From the NCBI RefSeq assembly GCF_019458025.1, contig NZ_JAHZUY010000020.1, forward strand, positions 1 through 51,429: DNA of 51,429 bases, in the 5' to 3' direction. The stretch is from Caldovatus aquaticus (GTDB taxonomy: Bacteria > Pseudomonadota > Alphaproteobacteria > Acetobacterales > Acetobacteraceae). Position 1 is the first letter of the stretch. Every line of letters starts with the position of its first letter. Position numbers and translations under genes: made by a program. The notes beneath the pieces are model-generated. The model had not been told where the DNA came from, did no database searches, and was given only the letters and a program-made list of their open reading frames with translations. Positions 7,386 through 15,951 of this stretch are shown here, one piece after another.

Positions 7386-8272
7386 GTCGCCGCCCGCCGA
7401 TGCACCTTCTCCTCCTCGTCCTCGTCCTCCTCCTCGTCGCGCCGGCCGCGTCGCGCGCCGAGACCGAGCTCAAGATCGCCACCTGGAACATCGCCTGGCT
7501 CAGCACCAGGCCGGCGGGGCATCCCGACCTGCCGCCCGGCTTCCGCGGCCGCACCGAGGACGACTTCGCCCGCCTGCGCCGCTACGCGGAACGCCTCGCC
7601 GCCGACATCGTCGCGCTGCAGGAGGTGGACGGGCCGGAGGCCGCGGCGCGGGTGTTCGACCCCCGCCGCTACGAGATCCACCTCACCGACGAGACCGACC
7701 TCCAGCGCCCCGGCTTCGCCTGGCGCCGCGGCCTCGCCGTGACGCGCAACCCCGACCTGGTCGGGCTCGACCTGCGGCCGGCGGCGCGGCTCTCGCTGCG
7801 GCGCGGCGCGGACATCACCGTGCAGACGCCGGGCGGCTCGCGGCTGCGGCTGCTCTCGGTGCATCTCGCCGCGGGGTGCCACTTCGACCCCCTCGGCGCG
7901 CCGGGCCGCCCGGCCTGCGGCACGCTCGGTCAGCAGGCGGCCGTGCTCGCCGGCTGGATCGCGGAGCGCCGGCGCGAGGGCGCGCCGTTCCTGATCCTCG
8001 GCGACTTCAACCGCCGCATCCCGGCCGATGACCGCGACGAGCTGATGCAGACGCTGGAGCGGGCGGCGCCGCTGCTGCGCGCGACCCGGGGCCTGTCCAA
8101 CCCGTGCTGGGGCGGGGAGCATTTCATCAGCCACATCCTCGCCGGCGGCGCGGCGCGCGGCTGGGTGGTGCCGGGCAGCCTGCGCGTGCTGGTCTACGAG
8201 GAGCGCGACCGCAGCTTCCGCGAGCGCCTCTCCGACCACTGCCCGATCAGCGTGCGGCTGCGCCTCCCGTGA
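7382..8272 (+). CDS. Exported endonuclease/exonuclease/phosphatase (EEP) family protein
   Basis: This is an EEP-fold phosphodiesterase (DNase I/exonuclease III superfamily). Catalytic signatures are KIATWNIAWLS, VALQEVDG (metal-binding Glu), LSVHLAAGC, FLILGDFNRR (Asp and Asn) and the terminal LSDHCPISV (Asp-His). I choose the GTG at 7382, which overlaps the preceding stop as GTGA: it gives a signal peptide with a positive n-region (MSRRPPMHLL) before the Leu/Val core that ends at ASRAETE, and the next junction downstream uses the same overlap. The ATG at 7400 is the alternative and would leave a signal peptide with no basic residue. The protein should act in the periplasm, on a nucleic acid or other phosphodiester that is not identified. 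Confidence 0.85.
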   Translation: MSRRPPMHLLLLVLVLLLVAPAASRAETELKIATWNIAWLSTRPAGHPDLPPGFRGRTEDDFARLRRYAERLAADIVALQEVDGPEAAARVFDPRRYEIHLTDETDLQRPGFAWRRGLAVTRNPDLVGLDLRPAARLSLRRGADITVQTPGGSRLRLLSVHLAAGCHFDPLGAPGRPACGTLGQQAAVLAGWIAERRREGAPFLILGDFNRRIPADDRDELMQTLERAAPLLRATRGLSNPCWGGEHFISHILAGGAARGWVVPGSLRVLVYEERDRSFRERLSDHCPISVRLRLP

Positions 8273-9561
8273 GCGCCGCGTCCCGCGATCCCGGCGCCGC
8301 GGCGGCGCCCTCCTTCGCCAGCGTCATCCTGCCGCTGGCCGCGCTCAACATGCTCAACCAGGCGAGCCGGGCGCTGGTGGCGGTGATCGGGCCGCTGCTC
8401 GCCCTGGAGTTCGGCCTCTCGGCGAGCGAGCTCGGCATGCTGGCGGCGGCCTTCTTCGCCTCCTACGCGCTGACGCAGCTTCCCGTGGGCCTCGCGCTCG
8501 ACCTGTTCGGCTCGCGCCGGGTGCAGGCCGTCCTCGCGCTGGTGGCGGGGGCGGGGTTCGCGCTCTCCGCGGCGGCGGAGGCGGCGTGGCTGCTGGCGGC
8601 GGGGCGGTTCGTCACCGGCATCGGCGTCGCCGCCGGCTTCATGGCGATGATCAAGACCGCGACCGAGTGGTATCCGCGCCACCGCGTCGCCGCCGTGACC
8701 GGCACCGGCGTGTTCCTCGGCGCCGCCGGCGGGTTGCTCGCCACCCTGCCGGCGCAGTGGCTGGTGCCGCTGCTCGGCTGGCGCGGGCTGTTCGGGCTGC
8801 TGGCCGCCGCGGCGCTCGCGGTCGCGCTGTGGATCCGGCTCGTGGTGCCGGAGGCGCCGCCCGGCGCGCCGCCGCGCCGGAGGCGCCGCCCGCTCGGCGC
8901 CGAGGTGGCGGAGTTCGGCCGCATCTTCGCCCATCCCGCCTTCCTGCGGCTGGTGCCGGCGGTGGCGCTGATGACCGGCCTCACCTTCACCTATCAGGGC
9001 CTGTGGGCCGGGCCCTGGCTGCGCGACGTCGGCGGGCTCGGCGAGGAGGCGCGCGCCGGCGTGCTGTTCTGCTTCGCGCTCGGGCTGATGGCGGGCAGCC
9101 TGCTGAACAGCCGCCTCGCCTCGGCGCTGCAGCGGCGCGGGGCGGACCCGATGCTGGTGCCCTGGTGCGGCATGGCGGCGATGGTGGCGCTGCAGCTCGC
9201 CCTCGCGCTCGCCGCGCCGCGCGACCCGCTGCTGGTGACGCTGCTCTGGACCGCCTTCGCCTATGTCAGCGCCACCGGCCCCGCCTCCTACGCCGCGGTC
9301 GGCCACCACTTCCCCTCCGACCTGGCGGGCCGGGTGGCGACGGCGATCAACGCCACCATGCTGGTGCTGGTCTTCGTGCTGCAGGGGGCGATCGGGGCGA
9401 TCCTCGACCTGTGGCCGCGCACCGCCGCGGGCGGCTGGGCCCCCGCGGGCTACGCCTGGGCGCTGCTGCTGACGGCGGGCCTGCAGGCCGCCTCCGCCCT
9501 GTGGCTCGCGCTCGGGCCGCGCCCCGGGGCAGCGGAGGAAACCGGGAGCGGGACGGGATGA
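8269..9561 (+). CDS. MFS transporter
   Basis: This is a 430-residue 12-helix major facilitator. The conserved loop between helices 2 and 3 reads LALDLFGSRRVQAVLALV, and helix 4 carries GRFVTGIGVAAGFMAMIKTATEWYPRHRVA, resembling the nitrate/oxalate-type or sugar-phosphate-type MFS cytoplasmic signature. A basic loop [17 protein letters not shown] around residue 205 separates the two six-helix halves. The start is the GTG at 8269 that overlaps the EEP stop (GTGA); residues upstream of it are antisense-like Arg/Pro noise. The stop overlaps the ATG of ppk2 by four bases. The substrate cannot be read from the sequence. Confidence 0.88.
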   Translation: MSAASRDPGAAAAPSFASVILPLAALNMLNQASRALVAVIGPLLALEFGLSASELGMLAAAFFASYALTQLPVGLALDLFGSRRVQAVLALVAGAGFALSAAAEAAWLLAAGRFVTGIGVAAGFMAMIKTATEWYPRHRVAAVTGTGVFLGAAGGLLATLPAQWLVPLLGWRGLFGLLAAAALAVALWIRLVVPEAPPGAPPRRRRRPLGAEVAEFGRIFAHPAFLRLVPAVALMTGLTFTYQGLWAGPWLRDVGGLGEEARAGVLFCFALGLMAGSLLNSRLASALQRRGADPMLVPWCGMAAMVALQLALALAAPRDPLLVTLLWTAFAYVSATGPASYAAVGHHFPSDLAGRVATAINATMLVLVFVLQGAIGAILDLWPRTAAGGWAPAGYAWALLLTAGLQAASALWLALGPRPGAAEETGSGTG

Positions 9562-10433
9562 GCATCGGGGACATGCGGCGCCTGCTGGCGCGCTACCGGA
9601 TCGAGGGCGGCGCGGGCTTCTCCCTCGCCGGCCACGCCCCCGCCGACACCGGCGGGCTCGGGAAGTCCGAGGCGGAGGCGCTGCTGCGCAAGGGGATCGA
9701 GCGCCTCGCGCGCGGCCAGGACATGCTCTGGGCGCAGGACCGCTGGGCGGTGCTCTGCCTGTTCCAGGGGATGGACGCGGCGGGCAAGGACAGCGCCATC
9801 AAGCACGTCTTCACGGGGGTCAATCCGCAGGGCTGCCACGTGACGAGCTTCAAGGCCCCGGGGCCGGTCGAGCTCGACCACGACTTCCTGTGGCGCCACG
9901 CCGCCGCGCTGCCGGCGCGCGGGCAGATCGGCATCCACAACCGCTCCTGGTACGAGGAGGTGCTGGTGGTGCGCGTGCACCCGGAGCTGCTGGAGCGCCA
10001 GAGGCTGCCGCCGCGGCTGGTCACGGAGCGGATCTGGGAGGAGCGGCTCGCGGACATCGCCGCCTTCGAGCGGTATCTCGCCCGCCAGGGCGTGGTGGTG
10101 CTGAAGTTCTTCCTCCACCTCTCGAAGGAGGAGCAGCGCCGGCGCTTCCTCCGGCGCATCGAGAAGCCGGAGAAGAACTGGAAGTTCGAGGCGCGCGACG
10201 TGGCGGAACGGCGCCACTGGGACGCCTACCAGGCGGCCTACGAGGCGGCGATCCGCGCCACCGCCGCGCCGCACGCGCCGTGGTTCGTGGTGCCGGCCGA
10301 CCACAAGTGGTTCACGCGGCTGGTGGTGGCGGGCGCGCTGGCGGAGGCGCTGGAGGGGCTGGACCTGCGCTATCCGACGCCGAGCGCGGAGGAGCGGGCG
10401 GCGCTGCGGCGGGCGCGGGAGGAGCTGGAGTAG
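9558..10433 (+). CDS. ppk2: Polyphosphate kinase 2 family protein (PPK2)
   Basis: This 291-residue cytosolic enzyme transfers phosphate between inorganic polyphosphate and a nucleotide. Residues 71-78 (GMDAAGKD) form the Walker A loop; HVTSFKAPGPVELDHDFLWR, IGIHNRSWYEEVLVVRVHPE and the lid-like FLHLSKEEQRRRFLRRIEKPEKNWKF follow in the order expected of PPK2. The HNRSWYE and the Lys/Arg-rich lid suggest the class that phosphorylates AMP/ADP (often called class III), but substrate class is an inference. The ATG at 9558 overlaps the MFS stop (ATGA), making it the last gene of the overlapping set; a convergent MFS gene ends 21 bases beyond. Confidence 0.93.
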   Translation: MSIGDMRRLLARYRIEGGAGFSLAGHAPADTGGLGKSEAEALLRKGIERLARGQDMLWAQDRWAVLCLFQGMDAAGKDSAIKHVFTGVNPQGCHVTSFKAPGPVELDHDFLWRHAAALPARGQIGIHNRSWYEEVLVVRVHPELLERQRLPPRLVTERIWEERLADIAAFERYLARQGVVVLKFFLHLSKEEQRRRFLRRIEKPEKNWKFEARDVAERRHWDAYQAAYEAAIRATAAPHAPWFVVPADHKWFTRLVVAGALAEALEGLDLRYPTPSAEERAALRRAREELE

Positions 10434-10454
10434 GGCGGGACGGACCCGCCCCGT

Positions 10455-11972
10455 TCACAGCCGCCGGTCCGGCGCCCGCGCCGCGAGCCACGCCCCCGCC
10501 GCCGCCATCAGCGCCGCCGCCAGGAAGGCCGCGCGGAAGCCGCCCGCCAGCGCCTCGCCGAGCGCCGCGCGCTCGGCCTCCGTCATCGCCGCCAGCGCCG
10601 CCGCGCCGCCGCCGACGCGGCGCGCGAACAGCGCCGCCGCTGCCGGATCGGCCGCCGCGAGTGTCGCGAACAGCACCACCCCCATCAACGCCGTGCCCGC
10701 GGCCGCCCCCAGCGCGCGCGCGAATTGCAGCGAGGCCGCCGCCTGGCCGAGACGCTCCCGCCCCGCCGCCACCTGCACCGTCGTCTGCACCACCGGAAAG
10801 GAGGTGCCGAGGCCGAAGGCCACCGCGCCCAGCACCCAGGGCAGCGCGCCCGTCGGGATGGACCCGACCGCGAACGCCACCGCCGCGAGCAGCGCCGCCG
10901 CCACCCCCATGCCTATCGCCGGGAACACCATCGTCCGCCCGCTCCAGGCGACCAGGCGCCCGATCGCCAGCGCCCCGACGCTGCCGCCCGCGGCGAGCGG
11001 CAGCATGGCGAGCCCGATCTGCGCCGGGCCGATGCCGCGCGCCACCTCGAGATAGACCGGCACGAAGGTGATCAGCCCGACCAGCGCGGCGCCGACGCAG
11101 GCGGCGATCGCGTCGCCGCGCCAGATCGCGGGAATGGCGAGCAGGCCGAGCGGCAGCAGCGGATCGGCCGCGCGCCGCTCCTGGCGGATCAGCAGCACCC
11201 CCGCCGCCGCCGCCACCGCCGCGCAGGCGAGGCCGAAGGGCAGCGCCTCCGCCGAGAGCTTCTGCGCCCGCTCGAGCGCCAGCATGGTCGGCACCACGCA
11301 GGCGACGAACAGCGCGAGCCCCGCCCAGTCGGCGCGGAAGGCCCGGCGCGCCGCCGCCTCCCGCGCCGCGTCGGCGGCGGCCGTCTCCGGCGGCGGCCGC
11401 AGGCGCAGCGTCAGGACCGCCGCCGCGGCGGCGACCGGCAGGTTCACCAGGAACACGGCGCGCCAGCCGAACTGCTGGGTCAGCACGCCGCCGACCAGCG
11501 GCCCGAGCGCGTTGGCGAGCACGTAGGTGCCGCCGAACCAGGCCTGGAAGCGGATGCGCTCGCGCGGCGGGATCGCCTCGCCGATCAGCGCCTGGGCAAG
11601 CGCGATCAGCCCGCCGCCGCCGAACCCCTGCACCAGCCGCGCCGCGGCGAGCAGCGTCAGGCTCGGCGCGAGGGCGCAGGCCACCGAGCCCGCCGCGGTG
11701 ACGCCGAGCGCCACCAGCATCATCCGCCGCCGCCCGAAGGCGTCGCCGAGCTTGCCGTAGACCGGCGCGGCGAGGGTGGTGGCGAGCAGGTAGCCGACCA
11801 TCACCCAGGACAGCCGCTCCACCTCGCCGAGCGCGGCGGCGATGGCGGGCAGCGCGGTGGCGACGATGGTCTGGTCGAGCGCGGCGAGGAAGATCGCCGT
11901 GCCGGCGGCGGGGAAGTGGCGGAGGAAGCGCCGGCGCAGCTCGGCCGGGCTGAGGGGGGCGGCGCCGGACAC
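10455..11972 (-). CDS. DHA2 (EmrB/QacA-type) MFS exporter
   Basis: This is a 505-residue, 14-helix drug:H+ antiporter. Diagnostic motifs are LAALDQTIVATALPAIAAAL in helix 1 (D plus TIVATALP), the loop GKLGDAFGRRRMMLVAL after helix 2, and GGGLIALAQALIGEAIPPRERIRFQAWFG in helix 4-5. Members export antibiotics, dyes or organic acids; the real substrate is unknown. Translation begins at a GTG (11972), 16 bases after accA on the same strand, with no clear Shine-Dalgarno site; it may depend on read-through from accA. The C-terminus finishes at LAARAPDRRL, convergent with ppk2. Confidence 0.92.
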   Translation of the reverse strand: MSGAAPLSPAELRRRFLRHFPAAGTAIFLAALDQTIVATALPAIAAALGEVERLSWVMVGYLLATTLAAPVYGKLGDAFGRRRMMLVALGVTAAGSVACALAPSLTLLAAARLVQGFGGGGLIALAQALIGEAIPPRERIRFQAWFGGTYVLANALGPLVGGVLTQQFGWRAVFLVNLPVAAAAAVLTLRLRPPPETAAADAAREAAARRAFRADWAGLALFVACVVPTMLALERAQKLSAEALPFGLACAAVAAAAGVLLIRQERRAADPLLPLGLLAIPAIWRGDAIAACVGAALVGLITFVPVYLEVARGIGPAQIGLAMLPLAAGGSVGALAIGRLVAWSGRTMVFPAIGMGVAAALLAAVAFAVGSIPTGALPWVLGAVAFGLGTSFPVVQTTVQVAAGRERLGQAAASLQFARALGAAAGTALMGVVLFATLAAADPAAAALFARRVGGGAAALAAMTEAERAALGEALAGGFRAAFLAAALMAAAGAWLAARAPDRRL

Positions 11973-11988
11973 GGCGGGCGGGGCGCCT

Positions 11989-12945
11989 TCAGACCACCCC
12001 GCTGCGGCCCATCTCCAGGAACTTCTCGCGCCGGCGCGCGCGCAGCGTGGCGCCGTCGAGCGCGAGCAGCGGCTCGAGCAGCTCGGCGATCTGGCGCCCG
12101 ACGGCGGCGATGGCAGCGGCGGGGTCGCGGTGGGCGCCGCCGAGCGGCTCCGGCACCACCGCGTCCACCAGGTTCAGCCGGCGCAGGTCCTCGGCGGTGA
12201 GCTTGAGCGCCTCCGCCGCCTGCGCCGCGTGCGCCGCGTCGCGCCAGAGGATCGAGGCGCAGCCCTCCGGCGAGATCACCGAATAGACCGCGTGCTCGAG
12301 CATCAGGATGCGGTCGGCGGCGGCGAGCGCGATGGCGCCGCCCGAGCCGCCCTCGCCGATGATGGTGGCGACGAAGGGGACCGGGGCCTCGAGGCAGGCC
12401 TCGATGGAGCGGGCGATGGCCTCGGCCTGGCCGCGCGCCTCGGCCTCGATGCCGGGGAAGGCGCCGGCGGTGTCCACGAAGGAGAGGATCGGCAGGCCGA
12501 AGCGGCCGGCGAGCTCGATCAGGCGGCGCGCCTTGCGGTAGCCCTCCGGGCGGGCCATGCCGAAGTTGTGGCGCACGCGGCTTTCGGTGTCGTGGCCCTT
12601 CTCGGTGCCGAGCACCAGCACGGCGCGGCCGCGGAAGCGGCCGAGGCCGCCGATCACCGCGGCGTCGTCGGCGAAGGCGCGGTCGCCGGCGAGCGGCGTG
12701 AACTCCTCGATCAGCGCGGCGATGTAGGCGGAGGCGTGGGGCCGGTCCGGATGGCGCGCGACCAGGGTCTTCTGCCACGGCGTGAGCTTCGCGTAGGTGG
12801 ACCGGAGCAGCGCCTGCGCCTTGTCGCGCAGGCGGCCGATCTCCTCGGCGACGTCGATGCCGCCGGCGTCGGTGGTGCGCCGCAGCTCCTCGATCTTGCC
12901 CTCGAGCTCGGCGATCGGCTTCTCGAAGTCCAGGAAGTGGCGCAT
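11989..12945 (-). CDS. accA: Acetyl-CoA carboxylase carboxyltransferase subunit alpha
   Basis: This is the 318-residue alpha subunit of acetyl-CoA carboxylase carboxyltransferase, which with AccD moves the carboxyl group from carboxybiotin to acetyl-CoA to make malonyl-CoA. MRHFLDFEKPIAELEGKIEEL at the start, the HPDRPHASAYI region, the VLGTEKGHDTESRVRHNFGMARPEGYRKARRL block and IIGEGGSGGAIALAAADRILMLEHAVYSVISPEGCASILWRD are all characteristic. Length matches the family. It follows xerD in the same direction with a 72-base gap and is followed 16 bases later by the DHA2 exporter. The beta subunit gene is not in the window. Confidence 0.98.
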   Translation of the reverse strand: MRHFLDFEKPIAELEGKIEELRRTTDAGGIDVAEEIGRLRDKAQALLRSTYAKLTPWQKTLVARHPDRPHASAYIAALIEEFTPLAGDRAFADDAAVIGGLGRFRGRAVLVLGTEKGHDTESRVRHNFGMARPEGYRKARRLIELAGRFGLPILSFVDTAGAFPGIEAEARGQAEAIARSIEACLEAPVPFVATIIGEGGSGGAIALAAADRILMLEHAVYSVISPEGCASILWRDAAHAAQAAEALKLTAEDLRRLNLVDAVVPEPLGGAHRDPAAAIAAVGRQIAELLEPLLALDGATLRARRREKFLEMGRSGVV

Positions 12946-13017
12946 CCGGGTCCCCTCGGCGGGGCGGACCTAGCGGAAAGCGGGGAACGGGGGAAGCCGG
13001 GCGGCCGTGCCCGGCGC

Positions 13018-13959
13018 TCAGCCCGCCCCCGCGCCGTCCCGGCCGAGCGGGTGGTGCTCGGCGACCACCTTGCGCAGGCGCTCCTCCAGCACCTTGGTGT
13101 AGATCTGCGTCGTCGCGATGTCGGCATGGCCGAGCAGCACCTGCAGGCTGCGCAGGTCTGCGCCGCGGCCGAGCAGATGGCTGGCGAAGGAGTGGCGCAG
13201 CACGTGCGGGCTGACGCGCGCGGGATCGAGCCCGGCGGCGAGCGCCGCGTCCTTGAGCAGCAGCGCGAGGCCCTGGCGCGTCAGGTGCCCGTTCGCGGCG
13301 CGGGAGGGGAACAGCCAGCGCGCCGGCTTCGCCCCCGGCTTGCGCCGGGCCGCGAGGGCGGCCAGCGCCGCCTCCCGTGCGCGGCGGGAGATCGGGACCA
13401 GCCGTTCCCGGCCGCCCTTGCCGCGCACCGCGATCAGGTCGGCATCGGGGCGCAGCGCCCCGGCCGGCAGGGCGATCAGCTCGCTGGCGCGCAGGCCGGA
13501 GCAGTAGAGCAGCTCGACCACGGCGACGGCGAGCGGGCCGCGGGCGCCCGGCAGCCGGGCGGCGCCCGCGATCAGCGCCTCGACCTCGGCCTCGGTCAGC
13601 GCCTTGGGCAGGCTGCGCGGGGCCCTGGGGCCTTCCAGCAGCTCGGTCGGGTCGTCGGCGCGCACCCCCTCGCGCACCAGGAAGCGGTGGAACTGGCGCA
13701 GGGCGGAGAGCCGTCGCGCCGCTGTGCGCGCCGCGAGGCCGGCATCGGCGAGGTGGGCGAGGTAGGCGCGCAGGGTCGCGGCATCCGCCTGGTGCACCGC
13801 GCTTCCGCGCGCGGCGGCGAAGCCGGCGAAGTCGGAGAGGTCGGCGCGGTAGGCGGCGAGGGTGTTGCGCGCCGCGGCGCGCTCGGCGGCGAGCATCTCG
13901 AGGAAGGCCTCGACGTGCCGGCCGGGCGGCAGTCCGTGCGGCAGCGGGGCTTCCGCCAT
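13018..13959 (-). CDS. xerD: Site-specific tyrosine recombinase XerD
   Basis: This is a 313-residue tyrosine recombinase that resolves chromosome dimers at dif with XerC. The N-terminal SAM-like core-binding domain covers about residues 12-105 (VEAFLEMLAAERAAARNTLAAYRADL). The catalytic set is complete: R157 in SGLRASEL, K181 in RGKGGRER, H252 and R255 in HVLRHSFASHLL, H278 in LLGHADIATTQIYT, and the nucleophile Y287. Location directly before accA and divergent from aroK is the usual alphaproteobacterial arrangement, which favours XerD over XerC or a phage integrase. No att-like duplication is seen near it. Confidence 0.95.
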   Translation of the reverse strand: MAEAPLPHGLPPGRHVEAFLEMLAAERAAARNTLAAYRADLSDFAGFAAARGSAVHQADAATLRAYLAHLADAGLAARTAARRLSALRQFHRFLVREGVRADDPTELLEGPRAPRSLPKALTEAEVEALIAGAARLPGARGPLAVAVVELLYCSGLRASELIALPAGALRPDADLIAVRGKGGRERLVPISRRAREAALAALAARRKPGAKPARWLFPSRAANGHLTRQGLALLLKDAALAAGLDPARVSPHVLRHSFASHLLGRGADLRSLQVLLGHADIATTQIYTKVLEERLRKVVAEHHPLGRDGAGAG

Positions 13960-13972
13960 CGCGCCCGGGCGC

Positions 13973-14119
13973 CTAGCGGGTCTGGAACCGCTCGTTCGGC
14001 AGGGTCCGCTCGACCGGCTGCGGCGTCACCGAGGGCGGGAAGGCCCCGATCGCCAGCAGCCCGATCGCCAGCACCCCTCCGACGATGGCGGCGAGCAGCA
14101 GGATGGGGCGGCGGAACAT
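13973..14119 (-). CDS. Small single-pass membrane protein of unknown function
   Basis: This 48-residue ORF begins MFRRPILLLAAIVGGVLAIG, a basic n-region followed by one hydrophobic helix (about residues 5-27), and ends with a short periplasmic tail FPPSVTPQPVERTLPNERFQ. It lies 13 bases before xerD on the same strand, and its 5' end faces aroK across 94 bases. The helix-plus-PxxVTPQPVEKxLPNxxF layout is what I remember of a short hypothetical protein found next to xerD in related bacteria, but no function is known. A helix without a cleavage site suggests an anchored protein rather than a secreted one. Confidence 0.68.
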   Translation of the reverse strand: MFRRPILLLAAIVGGVLAIGLLAIGAFPPSVTPQPVERTLPNERFQTR

Positions 14120-14213
14120 CGGACGGCAGGCCTCCTCGCGCGCGGCGGGGGGTGTGCTAGCTTTGGCCATCGTGCAGCGCAACACCGCCCCGGAGTCCGT
14201 TGCCGACCCGGAC

Positions 14214-15911
14214 ATGACCGAGTCGCCGGCGATCCTACCATCTCCCCTGCCCGCCCGGGCCGGCCCCGGGCCGGGGCGGGAGGCGCGGAGCATCGTGCTC
14301 GTCGGCCTGCCGGGCGCCGGCAAGTCGGCGATCGGGCGCCGGCTCGCGGTCCGGCTCGGCCTGCCCTTCGTGGACGCCGACGCGGAGATCGAGGCCGCCG
14401 CCGGCCAGAGCATCGCCGAGATCTTCGCCCGCTACGGCGAGCCGCATTTCCGCGACGGCGAGCGGCGGGTGATCGCCCGGCTGCTCGCCGGCCCGCCGCT
14501 CGTGCTCGCCACCGGCGGCGGCGCCTTCGACGACCCGCGCACCCGCGAGGCGGTGCGCGCCTCCGGCGCCGTCTCGGTCTGGCTGAAGTGCCGCCTGCCC
14601 ACCCTGGTCCGGCGCGTCGCGGGCCGCGAGCACCGCCCCATGTTCGTCGGCCGCGACCCCGCCGAGGTGCTCGCCGCGCTGATGGAGCGCCGTCACCCCT
14701 TCTATGCCGAGGCCGACATCGTGGTGAACTGCACCGACGAGAGCCCCGACGCCACGACGCGCCGCGTCGCCGAGGCGATCGCGGCGCACCGCCCGCCTGC
14801 GCGCCTGCGCGTCTGCCTCGACGGGCGCGGCTACGACATCCTGGTGGGCGAGGGGCTGCTCGCCCGCGCCGGGGGGCGTATCGCGCCCGTGCTGCCCGCG
14901 CGCCGGGTCGCGGTCGTCACCGACACGGCGGTGGCGGCGCTGCACCTGCCGGCGCTGCGCGAGGGGCTCGCCGAGGCGGGCATCGCCGTCGCCGCGGAGA
15001 TCGCGGTGCCGCCGGGCGAGGCGAGCAAGGACTTCGCGCGGCTGCAATCCGTGCTGGAACGGCTGCTCGCCGCCGGGGTGGACCGGCGCACGGCGGTGGT
15101 CGCGCTCGGCGGCGGGGTGGTGGGCGACCTCGCGGGCTTCGCCGCGGCGGTGGCGCTGCGCGGCCTGCCCTTCGTGCAGGTGCCGACGACGCTGCTCGCC
15201 CAGGTGGATTCGAGCGTCGGCGGCAAGACCGGGGTGAACCTCGCCGCGGGCAAGAACCTGGTCGGCGCCTTCCACCAGCCGCGCATCGTGCTGGCCGACA
15301 TCGGCACCCTCGCCACCCTGCCGCCGCGCGAGCTGCGCGCGGGCTATGCCGAGGTGGCGAAGCACGGGCTGCTGCAGGGGCCGCTCTGGGAGTGGTGCGA
15401 GGCGCATGGCGCGGCGGTGATCGCGGGCGACCGCGCCGCGCAGGCCCATGCGGTGCTCGAGTCCTGCCGGCTGAAGGCGGCGGTGGTCGCCGCCGACGAG
15501 CGCGAGGAGAGCGCCGAGGGCGGCCGCGCGCTGCTCAACCTCGGCCACACCTTCGGCCACGCGCTGGAGGCGGAGTGCGGCTACGACGGCACGCTGCTGC
15601 ACGGCGAGGCCGTGGCGGTCGGGCTCGGGCGCGCCCCGCCGCGGGGGGGGCGGCGCCGGCCCAGCGCGCGGGGGCGGCCGGGGCGGGTGATCGAGCACCT
15701 GCGGGCCTGCGGCCTGCCGGCGCGGCTCGCCGACCTGCCGCGGCGCTTCTCCGCCGCGGCGCTGCTCGCGCGCATGGCGAAGGACAAGAAGGTGCGCGAC
15801 GGCAGGCTGCGCTTCGTGCTGCTGCGCCGGCCCGGCGACGCCTTCACCGCCGCCGACGTGCCGCGCGAGGCGGTCGAGGCGCTGCTGCGCGAGGAGGGAT
15901 GCGCGGCGTGA
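14214..15911 (+). CDS. aroKB: Fused shikimate kinase and 3-dehydroquinate synthase
   Basis: One 565-residue frame holds two shikimate-pathway enzymes. Residues 25-190 are shikimate kinase: Walker A GLPGAGKS (31-38), FVDADAEIE, the FRDGERRVI segment and ATGGGAF. Residues 197-565 are 3-dehydroquinate synthase: VPPGEASKDF, ALGGGVVGDLAGFAAAVALRG, PTTLLAQVDSSVGGKTGVN, YAEVAKHGLL, and the metal-binding GHTFGHALE and LLHGEAVAVG. Residues 473-490, directly after the last metal-binding motif, are arginine/proline-rich and do not look like AroB, although the flanks and spacing do; two compensating frame changes are suspected. The ATG at 14214 is chosen; an in-frame GTG at 14172 would add 14 residues. 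The divergent small membrane protein starts 94 bases upstream. Confidence 0.93.
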   Translation: MTESPAILPSPLPARAGPGPGREARSIVLVGLPGAGKSAIGRRLAVRLGLPFVDADAEIEAAAGQSIAEIFARYGEPHFRDGERRVIARLLAGPPLVLATGGGAFDDPRTREAVRASGAVSVWLKCRLPTLVRRVAGREHRPMFVGRDPAEVLAALMERRHPFYAEADIVVNCTDESPDATTRRVAEAIAAHRPPARLRVCLDGRGYDILVGEGLLARAGGRIAPVLPARRVAVVTDTAVAALHLPALREGLAEAGIAVAAEIAVPPGEASKDFARLQSVLERLLAAGVDRRTAVVALGGGVVGDLAGFAAAVALRGLPFVQVPTTLLAQVDSSVGGKTGVNLAAGKNLVGAFHQPRIVLADIGTLATLPPRELRAGYAEVAKHGLLQGPLWEWCEAHGAAVIAGDRAAQAHAVLESCRLKAAVVAADEREESAEGGRALLNLGHTFGHALEAECGYDGTLLHGEAVAVGLGRAPPRGGRRRPSARGRPGRVIEHLRACGLPARLADLPRRFSAAALLARMAKDKKVRDGRLRFVLLRRPGDAFTAADVPREAVEALLREEGCAA

Positions 15912-15951
15912 CGCGACGCCGCGTCGCGCCCGGCGCGCGCGAGGGGGCCGG

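Noticed and set aside
13018-13959. Tyrosine recombinase as an integrase of a genomic island
   Set aside because: Its neighbours (accA, aroK-aroB) and complete XerD signature fit the housekeeping recombinase; no att duplication or cargo was found.
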